A stretch of DNA of 42,550 nucleotides from an uncultured Odoribacter sp. GTDB taxonomy: Bacteria > Bacteroidota > Bacteroidia > Bacteroidales > Marinifilaceae. Below the pieces are notes generated by a model. The model did no database searches, was not told where the DNA came from, and saw nothing but the letters and a program-made list of their open reading frames with translations. Below are positions 1 through 8,458 of this stretch, piece after piece; position 1 is the stretch's first letter, and each line of letters starts with the position of its first letter. A program made the translations under genes and the position numbers. The DNA lies in NCBI GenBank assembly GCA_905204385.1, contig CAJKZL010000001.1:1-42550 (forward strand), read 5' to 3'.

Positions 1-1
1 C

Positions 2-436
2 GGTATGAAGAGAATTTCAAACGAAGAGCTTTTAACGCTTGACACAACCATTCTCATTCCCGCAGCTCTTGAGAACCAAATAAATAAAGATAATGCAGAT
101 AAAATCAAAGCTAAGGTCATAGTCGAGGGTGCCAACGGTCCTACAACAAATGAAGCGGACGAAATACTCGACAAAAAAGGTGTTGTATTGGTCCCCGATA
201 TTCTTGCAAACTCAGGCGGAGTTATAGTTTCGTATTTTGAGTGGGTTCAAAATCTTCAGTCGTTTGAATGGACCGAAGAAGAGGTAAACTCTAAGCTTGC
301 AAGAAAAATGAGCAAAGCATTTGAAAACGTATACGGCATTGCCAAAGAAAAAAATGTTTCGCTCAGAACCGGAGCTTATCTCATAGCTCTTAAGAGTGTT
401 GTTGACACCACTAAGCTCAGAGGCATTTGGCCGTAA
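2..436 (+). CDS. Glutamate dehydrogenase, C-terminal part (5' end outside the window)
   Basis: This is the C-terminal ~144 residues of a Glu/Leu/Phe/Val dehydrogenase, which interconverts glutamate and 2-oxoglutarate plus ammonia using NAD(P). The NAD-domain signatures are clear: IPAALENQI, then VEGANGPTT, then [18 protein letters not shown], ending in LRGIWP. The frame is open to the first base, and the ATG at 5 lies inside the family's conserved core, so it is not the true start; the N-terminal ~270 residues are missing. Codon use (many aaa, ata and ctt codons) looks clostridial and unlike the Bacteroidota genes that follow. A strong terminator follows directly. The family call is confident. 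Cofactor preference cannot be read from this fragment. Confidence 0.93.
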   Translation, partial: GMKRISNEELLTLDTTILIPAALENQINKDNADKIKAKVIVEGANGPTTNEADEILDKKGVVLVPDILANSGGVIVSYFEWVQNLQSFEWTEEEVNSKLARKMSKAFENVYGIAKEKNVSLRTGAYLIALKSVVDTTKLRGIWP

Positions 437-451
437 TTTGACCGATATGAC

Positions 452-487
452 AAAGAACGAACCACCTAAAGGCGGTTCGTTCTTTTT
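452..487 (+). terminator. Intrinsic terminator after glutamate dehydrogenase
   Basis: AAAGAACGAACC at 452-463 pairs perfectly with GGTTCGTTCTTT at 474-485 and is followed by Ts. It starts 15 bases after the dehydrogenase stop. The A-rich left flank means it could also serve the converging gene that ends at 538. Confidence 0.88.
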
Positions 488-537
488 GTTTAAAATAAAA
501 TTGTGATTTGTTTGATAATTTATCCGATTATCTTTTA

Positions 538-861
538 TCAGCTTTCGTTTTTATCTTTTGACGGTTTTTCTTTTTTGCGAGTCTTATTAAACAGCGCGGC
601 AGCCGTAACCGCAAGAATGACAGCTACAATTCCCGACGTAACACCGATAATAACAAATGTCTCGTTTTTGATATGGTTTTTAACGGCGTTTTTGATATTA
701 TCAGCAGAAGAAGCTATCGCGTTATTTTGTGTTTCCGGCTCTGCGGCGGTTACTTCCGTCATCGGCTCATCGGAAAGCCCCTCGGTATAAGGTTCTGTCT
801 CAACAGGTGCTATTATCGACGTACCCGACTCGGATTTAACCGTAGTCAAAATATACGTCAT
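538..861 (-). CDS. C-terminal fragment of a membrane-anchored protein
   Basis: Product not recognised. The 107 residues are an acidic, Thr/Glu/Pro-rich stretch typical of an extracellular linker, then one transmembrane helix (about residues 69-92), then a short basic tail rich in Lys. That is the usual end of a Firmicutes surface protein held by a C-terminal anchor without an LPxTG sortase signal. The frame stays open for about nine codons upstream of the ATG at 861, into sequence of a different base composition. I therefore think the real N-terminus was lost at a join near 862-890 and that the ATG is internal. It converges on the glutamate dehydrogenase gene and shares its codon style. Confidence 0.55.
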   Translation of the reverse strand: MTYILTTVKSESGTSIIAPVETEPYTEGLSDEPMTEVTAAEPETQNNAIASSADNIKNAVKNHIKNETFVIIGVTSGIVAVILAVTAAALFNKTRKKEKPSKDKNES

Positions 862-1303
862 AGTTGTAAAAAATTGATATAATATCTGATTAAAAATAGG
901 GACTTGTTACTTTTTTGTATGATGTTTGCGATAAAATGTATTGAAAACTTGTATATTTTTAATACAATGTTATATTTATTGTTCGTAGAAAATGATAATG
1001 CTTGCTTATTGAAGGTTCTGTCTATTATTAATTTATGTTTAATAAAATCATAATTAGATCAAAACAGTCATGGAATTCTTTGTTTTTATTCCTGGTTTGG
1101 GAGATTGATACGTAGATTTACAGCATGGTTCTATGAAGTATGCTTAATAAATTGGTATAATGCTATATATCTTTTCTTATATTTATCAGGTTGGTTTAAA
1201 GCATTCTACCATATGAATTAATGAATTCTTGCCAGCTATTAGCCGCTTGTTGCTTATGTTTTATTCTGTTGCACTTGTGTAGCTACAGGGATGCATAACT
1301 GTA

Positions 1304-1326
1304 GCAGACTTGTTGCACAAGTCTGC
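1304..1326. repeat. 10-bp perfect inverted repeat with 3-nt loop
   Basis: GCAGACTTGT (1304-1313) and ACAAGTCTGC (1317-1326) are exact reverse complements around TGC. A second small palindrome, TGTAGCTACA, lies at 1278-1287. There is no T-tract and no adjacent gene end, so the role is unknown. Confidence 0.75.
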
Positions 1327-1487
1327 CTGTCTGATTACTCCACTGTAACTTTATTGTTTCTTTATGATTGGATAGGGGGAATGAAAAAAAGTGCAGTTTT
1401 CTTCTATGAAAAAGTGAAAAGTATATAGATGATTTTTGTAAACTTGTAGAAAAAAGAACTGTTTTGGGACTTAAAGTGCTGATTAGT

Positions 1488-1553
1488 AATGCTGTGACAT
1501 TTTTGTTTTTCCCCTTATAATAATTAGATTAGATACAAAAATGTCACAGCATT
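1488..1553. repeat. 19-bp perfect inverted repeat, 28-nt spacer
   Basis: AATGCTGTGACATTTTTGT (1488-1506) is exactly complementary to 1535-1553. The spacer is AT-rich. The arms could form a long hairpin or be the ends of a small mobile or recombining element. The 28-nt spacer is too short for a normal invertible promoter. Confidence 0.8.
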
Positions 1554-1684
1554 CATCTGATTATCCTCGGTTGCTACTTCTCTTCTTTTCTTGCTCGTAA
1601 CTTTCCCTCCAGTTAATTGTATGAGCGTTGGAAGAGTAAGTAGCTTCCGAAGGATATATTATCTAATAAATGTTGTATGAGTAA

Positions 1685-1726
1685 TTCTTCACATGTTTCC
1701 TTCACTAAAAAGGAACATGTGAAGAA
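1685..1726. repeat. Imperfect inverted repeat, about 17 bp per arm
   Basis: TTCTTCACATGTTTCCTT (1685-1702) pairs with AAGGAACATGTGAAGAA (1710-1726) with one bulged base. The flanks (GAGTAAT on one side, ATTACTC on the other) extend the symmetry after a gap. It lies downstream of the PUL on the minus strand and may be part of its terminator region. Confidence 0.7.
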
Positions 1727-1752
1727 ATACATTACTCTCTCACTTTAAACTA

Positions 1753-1784
1753 CTTCCCCCTCTTTTGTTTAAAGAGGGAGAAGT
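1753..1784 (-). terminator. Probable terminator of the PUL transcript
   Basis: CTTCCCCCTCTTTT and AAAGAGGGAGAAG form a GC-containing hairpin with a small loop, about 45 bases downstream of the endoglycosidase stop on the minus strand. The T-run after it is weak, so the assignment rests mainly on position. Confidence 0.5.
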
Positions 1785-1827
1785 GTATTTTAATACTTCA
1801 TCAAGTATGATGCTTTAAATCCTTTGA

Positions 1828-2748
1828 TTAATAATTCTTTGGATAAGAATTACCGTCATAAGTACAAGTAGACTTGAAAGCTCCTTTTGCAACACCATTC
1901 AATACGCTTACGATATTGTTGGCTCTAAGGTCATAGTAACCGATAGCACCATAACCTTTACTTGCAACTTGTCCTGAATAAAGTTGAGCACTAGCAGCAG
2001 ACGGAGCACTATTCAGATTAATGGTATAAGGTGCAAATTTACTATTCGGCATACCAAAACCTGTACTCCACGATGGGGAGTTGAAGAATGCATAAATACC
2101 ATAGTTTATATAGCCATTTACATTTGTAAGCTCATAGGCATAGCCATAATTGAATGCAGTAATCGTTTTGCCTGGCATCTTGTTGTGGAGCGCAGTAATT
2201 AAATTAGAGAAAGAACCTGTGCTTCCTGATGGATAACCGTTTCTTCCGTATTCAGCCCATTCATCGTCAAAGTCTACACCATCTAATCCATATTGGCTAA
2301 CAGCATTAGCAACTGCAGTTGCGAATTGTTCAGTCTGAGCTGAATTCATGTTTGCGAATCCGAGCCCTGTATGGTCACCCAATAAACCGAGTAAAACTTT
2401 GATACCTTTGTCTTGAAGAGGCTTAATCAGAGTGTCTTTGTGGTCCAAAATGTACTGTACATTTGGATTGTTATATAAAGTAGCGTCTGAGCCTACACCT
2501 CTTATGTTGGCAGCGAACAGAATTACATAATCGAAAAATGGAGCATCATCCATAATATATGACCCTGCATTAAGAGGGTTGATATCATTTACTTCAATAT
2601 AAACGATGTTTTTAATACCTGTGGCCGAACGAGTGACCGCTTCTGGTTGAGTACCATCTGCTTGGTTTGCTGGAATTTCTTCTTGTGAACATGCGCAAAA
2701 TGCAAATATAGCGATAGATGACGCTAAAATTTTATACAAGTTTTTCAT
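1828..2748 (-). CDS. GH18 endo-beta-N-acetylglucosaminidase (EndoH/EndoF1 type), lipoprotein
   Basis: This enzyme should cut the GlcNAc-beta-1,4-GlcNAc core of N-glycans, releasing the glycan from glycoprotein at the cell surface. The 306-residue protein starts with a lipoprotein signal (lipobox FCAC-S, Cys19), so it is probably anchored in the outer membrane. The GH18 active-site motif is intact: YGLDGVDFDDEWAEYG fits DxxDxDxE, with the final Glu as the acid/base, and the surrounding sequence is close to Streptomyces EndoH. This is the last gene of the minus-strand PUL and the only member with a complete catalytic motif. I infer high-mannose or hybrid N-glycans as substrate from the EndoH-like motif and the operon layout; the sequence alone does not prove it. 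Confidence 0.9.
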   Translation of the reverse strand: MKNLYKILASSIAIFAFCACSQEEIPANQADGTQPEAVTRSATGIKNIVYIEVNDINPLNAGSYIMDDAPFFDYVILFAANIRGVGSDATLYNNPNVQYILDHKDTLIKPLQDKGIKVLLGLLGDHTGLGFANMNSAQTEQFATAVANAVSQYGLDGVDFDDEWAEYGRNGYPSGSTGSFSNLITALHNKMPGKTITAFNYGYAYELTNVNGYINYGIYAFFNSPSWSTGFGMPNSKFAPYTINLNSAPSAASAQLYSGQVASKGYGAIGYYDLRANNIVSVLNGVAKGAFKSTCTYDGNSYPKNY

Positions 2749-2944
2749 AATGTAAATTTTAAAATTGATTTAATGATTTTTCTTTTCTTATAATCAATGC
2801 GGAAGATATCTCTTTGGCATTGATAGGATACGTGTTTGGTGGAAGTTCCTCCTTCATAGTCTGATTTTTATGCGTAAATATTCTGCATCTCCTTTCTCAG
2901 TTTGTTCATATTCACAGATGCTTTATAAATATGAATGTTATATC

Positions 2945-4474
2945 TTAATAATCTTTAGGCATGAGAGGATCATGTATACTAAGGTATTGGTTATTGTTTG
3001 GAGAGTTAATACCCATAACAAAATACTCTTTTTCCATATCACACAAATTACACATAGCTCCATAAGCCATATAAGTTGGAGCGTAAGGCTCTACTCCCGC
3101 AGTAACATAATCAACTCGATTCACTACAAATACATGGTTTATTCCAACGGTTTCCATTATTGAAGGTAAATTGAATACATCTATCACTTGATCTAAAACA
3201 CTTGTTTGTTCACTTGATATATGTATATCAGTATTCAAAGCTCCCCATTTTTCTTTGTTTAATCCTGCAATAGGACGTGTCCATTTTTCAGGAGTACTCC
3301 AAGGATCAATAATTGTGTTCAATTGATCGCACCAAGCATAATCTACAAGTTCTCCTAATTTCAAATTAGCGTCATTAGTGATTCCTTCCGGAGATTCAGC
3401 AGTTTGTGTATAGGTTATGATCTTGTTTCCTAGCTTATCTCGTAAAGATGCTACGAATTTGCATAGATTGTTTGAGTAATTAATGTTTTCATTACTTTCT
3501 TCATAGGAAAAATTAGCATCATATAGATTGACTCCATCTAAATGATATATATCAATCATTTGTTTTATTCTTTCTACAAATATCATCATTTCTTTTTCTC
3601 CCAGATTGGAAAACCCAATTCCTTCTCCGGCTCCCTTAATGGCAAGGCAAACTTTGTGGTCTAACTGTTGTAATGGTACAATGTACTTCTCACGTTTTTT
3701 TAGTACGTATGCCAGATCATCTTTTAGATATAAGGATGGCAACTGATTATCGTCTGCCTTGACGGTAGCGAACTGTAGGTTGATTATATCGAATGGATTG
3801 TAGTAATCTACTTCTGGTGATGAAAGAGACATAGATTCAAAATAGAGCTTGTTGAGCAGTAGAGGATTGGTGAATTCGGGATCTACCCCTGCTATCTGAA
3901 TGAAGTTTTTCTTTATAGCGTTATATTCGGCAGGAGCCATTCCCCATACATTAATTATATAATATAATGTTTTGCGTTCACTAGATATGGCCGGGGAACT
4001 ATTGTTCTCTTCTACTGTCAGAGGGAGCACATAAATAACAGAATCTTCTATGGCTTCATCATATTTGAAAGCAATAGAGACAGAGTTTGACTGCTGTTCT
4101 CCTTTCTCTATTGTCATTTTTCCACTGTTACCTAAATCTATGTATTCTGTAGGATACAGAGGGTAACTCGTTCCGTGCTTCGAATTGAAGTCCAGTACTT
4201 TGGATTCGTCTACTTTTACGGTATAATTTCCTGTTTGTGAAGCCGGTTCTGTTAAGCTGATGTGAAATTGATCGCTCAAACTGGCATGGTCCATGTTTAT
4301 CTGTGGGTTTTCCATCGCATAATTATCGCTTTGTAATATACCCATAGAAAGACCTATACCTCCGGTTTCGGGGAATGTACCGGCATCGATATTAAGATCG
4401 TTATTTTCGCAGGCAGTCCCAATAAAACCTGCCGCAAATGCCAGAATCAGTATATGTTTCAATATTTGTTTCAT
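2945..4474 (-). CDS. DUF1735 plus degenerate GH18-like surface lipoprotein
   Basis: This 509-residue lipoprotein (lipobox TAC-E, Cys22) has an N-terminal DUF1735-like domain (about 30-175) and a C-terminal domain that reads as a GH18 barrel. Where an active GH18 has DxxDxDxE this protein has YHLDGVNLYDANFSY: only the first Asp survives, the next positions are Asn and Tyr, and the catalytic Glu is Ala. I infer a glycan-binding pseudo-enzyme that works beside the active endoglycosidase. It ends MPKDY, much like the YPKNY end of the neighbouring enzyme, which fits common ancestry. It sits 27 bases after the LamG gene, with 196 bases before the endoglycosidase. The alternative, an unusual active GH18, is unlikely without the Glu. 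Confidence 0.75.
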   Translation of the reverse strand: MKQILKHILILAFAAGFIGTACENNDLNIDAGTFPETGGIGLSMGILQSDNYAMENPQINMDHASLSDQFHISLTEPASQTGNYTVKVDESKVLDFNSKHGTSYPLYPTEYIDLGNSGKMTIEKGEQQSNSVSIAFKYDEAIEDSVIYVLPLTVEENNSSPAISSERKTLYYIINVWGMAPAEYNAIKKNFIQIAGVDPEFTNPLLLNKLYFESMSLSSPEVDYYNPFDIINLQFATVKADDNQLPSLYLKDDLAYVLKKREKYIVPLQQLDHKVCLAIKGAGEGIGFSNLGEKEMMIFVERIKQMIDIYHLDGVNLYDANFSYEESNENINYSNNLCKFVASLRDKLGNKIITYTQTAESPEGITNDANLKLGELVDYAWCDQLNTIIDPWSTPEKWTRPIAGLNKEKWGALNTDIHISSEQTSVLDQVIDVFNLPSIMETVGINHVFVVNRVDYVTAGVEPYAPTYMAYGAMCNLCDMEKEYFVMGINSPNNNQYLSIHDPLMPKDY

Positions 4475-4501
4475 ATTTTGATTTTTATAAGTTTCTCATT
4501 T

Positions 4502-5824
4502 CTAATCTTCCCTATTCACTTGCGGAACTTCTATGCCGCTTGGCCATAGTTCCTCATTTTTTACGTCATATTCTTCTTTGCTATTGAAATCTTTCCAATA
4601 ACGAACAATGTGTGCATCGTTATGATATTTGGAGTAATCCTTGATATCATTGCCGCTTCCTTCATTGAATTTCCAGTAAGCAGCGAGGTGTGCTTCATTT
4701 TCCGGATCTTCAATGTCGTACATGTTTTTCCAGATTTCCTGTTGTGTACGTGCTACATCCCAGATACGTGCCTCACAGACATTACCGTTAAGTTGACGGT
4801 CGATAAGCCAGCGGTCATTATAAGAACGTCCTATGTAGAAAAGCCAGTCACCATCGCTTGCACCGGGAAAACTTTCCTGTTTGCGGTTGGCAAGTTTTAT
4901 TTCGGAGAATTCGCTGTTGCCATAGTTAGTGCTTCGGCTTTGTTCTTTTCCATTGACGTAGAAAATAATTGTTTTGGTGGCAATGTCGTACGTTAGTGCG
5001 AGATGGTACCATTCATTTTCTTTCAGTAATTTGGCTTTGTTGGCTTCGGGGAACTTTCCTGCCGGAGTCTGTATCTGCAACTGTTGACGTGGGAAGCCTG
5101 CATCGCCTGCCCGGAAACAGAAATATTGCTCGATGCCCATCAGACTGGAAATGTCTGTATTGGCTTCGTCGAAATTGGTTATACGGGTGATTATTTCAAA
5201 GGTGACAGCCTTCAAATTGTTCAGATGAGCAGCATTGCCGGCAGGCTCTGTTCCCCATTTGGGTACATAGAATCCGGGAACTTCGACGTAGCAATAGCGT
5301 AAGTCAACAGCGGTAGTGATGGCGCTGGAGCGTTTCACTATATACCAGTAGGTGGTTGAGCCATCCAATAGGCCTACACCTTGTGCGGAATTAAGAGACA
5401 CTGGGCAGAGATATGCTTTATCAATCTCCAATTCTGTCAGGTTTTCAAAATAAATATGTAACGGAGCTGAATTGATTTTGCCTGCGCGTATTGTCATTTC
5501 GTTGCTCTCCAATCGGTAATGTTTGGCCGGCAATATATCATAGCTGGTATTATTGCGTGAGTTGTAGGCTTCTACTTGTGAAGGGTCAACTGTTACGTTG
5601 ACCGTAACATCAGTACCAGCAGGATATGCCAGCCGGGCTGTGAAGCTCTTTTCGCGCTGAATAATCGTTTTGTTGAATGTCATAGTCTCCGACGTTTTAC
5701 TTTCGGCTACACTTAAATAGACACCGTTGTCGAAGGGAGCACTTTTACTATAATCGGCATTGTCGCAAGCAGTGACAGCAAGTAACAACATGAAAATTGC
5801 GAATTGTATTTTTTGCTTTTTCAT
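4502..5824 (-). CDS. DUF1735 plus LamG/concanavalin-like surface glycan-binding lipoprotein
   Basis: The 440-residue protein has a lipoprotein signal (lipobox VTAC-D, Cys20), an N-terminal DUF1735-like beta domain (about 30-165) and a LamG/ConA-like lectin domain (about 185-405). LamG hallmarks include EWYHLALTYD, IIFYVNGKEQ, FYIGRSYNDR, NGNVCEARIWDVART and AAYWKFNEGSG. Proteins of this layout sit beside the endoglycosidase in Bacteroides N-glycan loci and bind the released or target glycan at the surface. It is 18 bases after the upstream gene and so cotranscribed. It has no catalytic motif. The role is inferred from domains and position. Confidence 0.8.
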   Translation of the reverse strand: MKKQKIQFAIFMLLLAVTACDNADYSKSAPFDNGVYLSVAESKTSETMTFNKTIIQREKSFTARLAYPAGTDVTVNVTVDPSQVEAYNSRNNTSYDILPAKHYRLESNEMTIRAGKINSAPLHIYFENLTELEIDKAYLCPVSLNSAQGVGLLDGSTTYWYIVKRSSAITTAVDLRYCYVEVPGFYVPKWGTEPAGNAAHLNNLKAVTFEIITRITNFDEANTDISSLMGIEQYFCFRAGDAGFPRQQLQIQTPAGKFPEANKAKLLKENEWYHLALTYDIATKTIIFYVNGKEQSRSTNYGNSEFSEIKLANRKQESFPGASDGDWLFYIGRSYNDRWLIDRQLNGNVCEARIWDVARTQQEIWKNMYDIEDPENEAHLAAYWKFNEGSGNDIKDYSKYHNDAHIVRYWKDFNSKEEYDVKNEELWPSGIEVPQVNRED

Positions 5825-5842
5825 CTTAGATTCCTCCTGTGT

Positions 5843-6826
5843 TTATTTTAAAGGTGAAGGGTTTAAAGTCTGTATGGCACCACGTGTCTCCTTATAGGTG
5901 ATGTTAGCATGCGAATAATCTGCAGCGACATTCTGTATCATTAAGCCGCCGATAGGCCCGCAGTCTATTACCTGTATGGCGAAGAAAGGCACTTGTGAGA
6001 CAAGCCCGTCATTATTGTCCGTAGTCATTAGCTCCGGATCGCCGGTAATGAGCAGCTTGTCCGAGGGAATACCTGCATAATAGATAGCTTCATTAATCAG
6101 AAGACGTAACTGGCTGGCATTTTTAGAGGAAGTAGTATTGAGTACGTAGCGGGTGAATACATCCCGGTTCGCTTCGGGAATAAAAAGTGGATTACTTTCC
6201 AGAAAAAAGATTTTTCCATTTTTTGCTAACGGTGTAATCTTGTCAAGCAGTAACTGACGCATCTCGGCTATACTTGCATTGACTGCTGCGTTATTACCAA
6301 GTCCGATGTCACCGGTGTAGGAGATTGAGGCTCCGTCAAGTCCATTGTCGTTAATGGCGGATACCATTTGTTCTAAAGCGGGAGTCAGAAGTGTTTTGAT
6401 TTCTTGTCCCGAACTTTCTGCATTCTCTTTGATACTGGTCAGGTTGAAACTAAAAAGAATCTTTGTTGCAAAATTAGTCTGCAATACAGGAATGTCTTCC
6501 AGATCGGCTGAATTAAGTGTTACCGCATTTTCCAGAATGACGGCATCAATGCTATCCGGCATCGAACGAAGAAAGTCTTTTTCTCCGTCTCCGCTATGTC
6601 CATTGTCGAAGCGTACACATACGGCATAGTGTTTGCGACTTTTATAGTTGCGAACAGCTTGTGTGTAACGGGCATATAGTTCAGGGTTCTGACCATCGGG
6701 GGTAGTTACTCCGTAGTCCACCTGTTCCGTTTCGGTCCAATCGTCACACGATATCCATAGACAGCCTGCACCAATCGTGAGAGTGACGACGGTAAGGAAA
6801 CTGAATATAAGGTTTTTATTTTTCAT
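5843..6826 (-). CDS. Degenerate GH18-like lipoprotein of the PUL
   Basis: This 327-residue protein has an N-terminal hydrophobic signal with a likely lipobox WISC-D (Cys27). It looks like a GH18 barrel (FATKILFSFNLTS strand, then the region of the catalytic strand), but the motif region is NGLDGASISYTGD. Positions two and three of DxxDxDxE are Ser, and the Glu is replaced. It is therefore probably non-catalytic and serves as a surface glycan-binding protein. It follows susD by 23 bases and precedes the LamG gene by 18, in the slot of the protein after SusD in Bacteroides N-glycan loci. GH18 homology is my reading of weak similarity; a structure prediction would settle it. Confidence 0.65.
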   Translation of the reverse strand: MKNKNLIFSFLTVVTLTIGAGCLWISCDDWTETEQVDYGVTTPDGQNPELYARYTQAVRNYKSRKHYAVCVRFDNGHSGDGEKDFLRSMPDSIDAVILENAVTLNSADLEDIPVLQTNFATKILFSFNLTSIKENAESSGQEIKTLLTPALEQMVSAINDNGLDGASISYTGDIGLGNNAAVNASIAEMRQLLLDKITPLAKNGKIFFLESNPLFIPEANRDVFTRYVLNTTSSKNASQLRLLINEAIYYAGIPSDKLLITGDPELMTTDNNDGLVSQVPFFAIQVIDCGPIGGLMIQNVAADYSHANITYKETRGAIQTLNPSPLK

Positions 6827-6849
6827 ATTATCTTAGTTTTTAAAGATTC

Positions 6850-8454
6850 TTACTTGTTTGCTTTACGATCCCACCATACATGGGTACCACCGGTATCTCC
6901 CCCCTGATTATTACTACTTTCCTTTATCAATACATTAATGGCATTGTTAAGGTGGAAAGAATTCTGGGTGTATTCTTCGTTGGGATACATGAGTCGGCGC
7001 ATGCCGGCTTCGGTACTAACATTGCGGCCTTTGTTCACGACAACAGGCAATAATTTGGGATATCCGGTACGCCTGTGTTCACTCCATGATTCAATGCCGT
7101 TGGGGAAAAGTGCAATCCACTTTTGGGTAATGATACGTTCCAGATTCTCTTCGAATGCCTGTTCTCCCATTTCATTCCATTTTACTGTAATGTTGGCGGG
7201 GCTACCTGTGCTATACGAACCTAGCGGGTCAGTATAGCCACTTGGAGAGGCTATTGAATTCAGGTAGTCTTCCGCTCCGCTGGCTCCATGTTCTTCAAAA
7301 GAAAGCTTAACCCCTGTTTCGTAGAAATCTTTGGCTTCACCGCCCATATTCCATTTGCGTAATGCTCCTTCGGCTCGCAGGAATGCTACTTCGGAGGCAG
7401 TCATCCATACATAAGGATCGCTGGCGGTCATCAAACGATTGGAGTACGATGTTATCATGTCGTCATCAGAAAATGGTGAATTTATGCCGATACGCATGCC
7501 GTAATAACCTTCCTGGTCGTTATTCTTCACCTTGGTAAAATATTTATCCCGACGTGGGTCTGCATAACCATTCATGTAACAGATGATATCGGCTCCTATA
7601 CGATAGTCTTTCCAATCGTTGAAGCAGAGTGCTGAGCGATTTTCTGCTACATGGAATAAGGCATTGTCGTCGTTCTTTTCGATCACTCCTGCCGTTACGG
7701 CTTTCTCGGCAATGCTTTGGGCTTCGGCAGCCATATCGGTGTAGCATAGGCGCATAGCCATGCGTAGTTGTAGTGAATGGAGAAAAAGGCGCCATTGTTG
7801 TAGTTTTCCGTAGTAGACATCATCCAGCTTTTCAAATCCGCTATTGCCTTCTGTCATGTTGTCTTCAAGTGCCTGATCGGCTTCTTCAAGTTCTTGAAAC
7901 ATACGCATGTAGACATCTTTCTGTGAATCGTAAGCCGCATTCAGTCCATCGCTTTCAGAACCTTCTCCGGATACTAACACTTTGCTATAGGGGATAGGGC
8001 CGTAAATGTCCGTCACGCGTTGCATGATAGTTACTCGTACCAGTTTGGCTAATGCAAGGGCTACAGGGGCATCTTCATGTTGTAAAACGGCATAATATTT
8101 AGGATATGTTTCTGATATAACATCTGTAAATGGTGCCTTCAACCAGTCGGTTTTAGGATTATAGGTAGAGTATTTCTCCAGCCATCCGGTACGTGTTTCA
8201 CCGAAATATCCTGCATAAGAACCACCACACATGGCTTCCATGAATTGGTAAAGATGCTCTTGTGCAGGTATTACTAAGCCTTGCAGGCCTCTGATAGTGG
8301 AGCCGAGGTCGTAGTTTTCACGGCCGATTTCTTCGCTGTCCACTTCGTATTTATTACGGTTCATGTCCGTATCCATGCAACTTCCCAAAGGTAGAAGCAG
8401 GCAGGCTGAACATGCTGCTATCAGCATATATCGCAGGTTTTTCATAAATTTCAT
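6850..8454 (-). CDS. SusD/RagB-family outer-membrane glycan-binding lipoprotein
   Basis: SusD proteins sit as a lid on the SusC barrel and bind the oligosaccharide before import. The N-terminal lipoprotein signal ends in the lipobox LGSC-M. The body has the helical TPR-like pattern and C-terminal RagB/SusD blocks (ERIITQKWIALFPNGIESWSE). I chose the ATG at 8454, which starts 4 bases after the susC stop and gives a compact signal peptide. The frame extends to an ATG at 8478 that overlaps susC, but that would add eight residues before the signal. The length (about 534) is normal. Ligand specificity cannot be read directly; context suggests N-glycan pieces. Confidence 0.93.
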   Translation of the reverse strand: MKFMKNLRYMLIAACSACLLLPLGSCMDTDMNRNKYEVDSEEIGRENYDLGSTIRGLQGLVIPAQEHLYQFMEAMCGGSYAGYFGETRTGWLEKYSTYNPKTDWLKAPFTDVISETYPKYYAVLQHEDAPVALALAKLVRVTIMQRVTDIYGPIPYSKVLVSGEGSESDGLNAAYDSQKDVYMRMFQELEEADQALEDNMTEGNSGFEKLDDVYYGKLQQWRLFLHSLQLRMAMRLCYTDMAAEAQSIAEKAVTAGVIEKNDDNALFHVAENRSALCFNDWKDYRIGADIICYMNGYADPRRDKYFTKVKNNDQEGYYGMRIGINSPFSDDDMITSYSNRLMTASDPYVWMTASEVAFLRAEGALRKWNMGGEAKDFYETGVKLSFEEHGASGAEDYLNSIASPSGYTDPLGSYSTGSPANITVKWNEMGEQAFEENLERIITQKWIALFPNGIESWSEHRRTGYPKLLPVVVNKGRNVSTEAGMRRLMYPNEEYTQNSFHLNNAINVLIKESSNNQGGDTGGTHVWWDRKANK

Positions 8455-8458
8455 GGTT

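Larger units (their letters stand above)
862..1827. other. AT-rich gene-free region with several inverted repeats
   Basis: I see no convincing gene on either strand. The base composition is far more AT-rich than its left neighbour, and in-frame stops are frequent in all frames. It holds four inverted repeats, listed separately, and ends against the 3' end of the PUL. The left edge is a probable join between Firmicutes and Bacteroides DNA. Confidence 0.7.

Noticed and set aside
503..790. Plus-strand ORF with hydrophobic segments near the left end
   Set aside because: It is antisense to the membrane-anchored fragment, whose acidic linker, helix and basic tail are more coherent.
1488..1553. Invertible promoter flanked by inverted repeats
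   Set aside because: The 28-base spacer is too short, no invertase gene is nearby, and no promoter box points to a gene.
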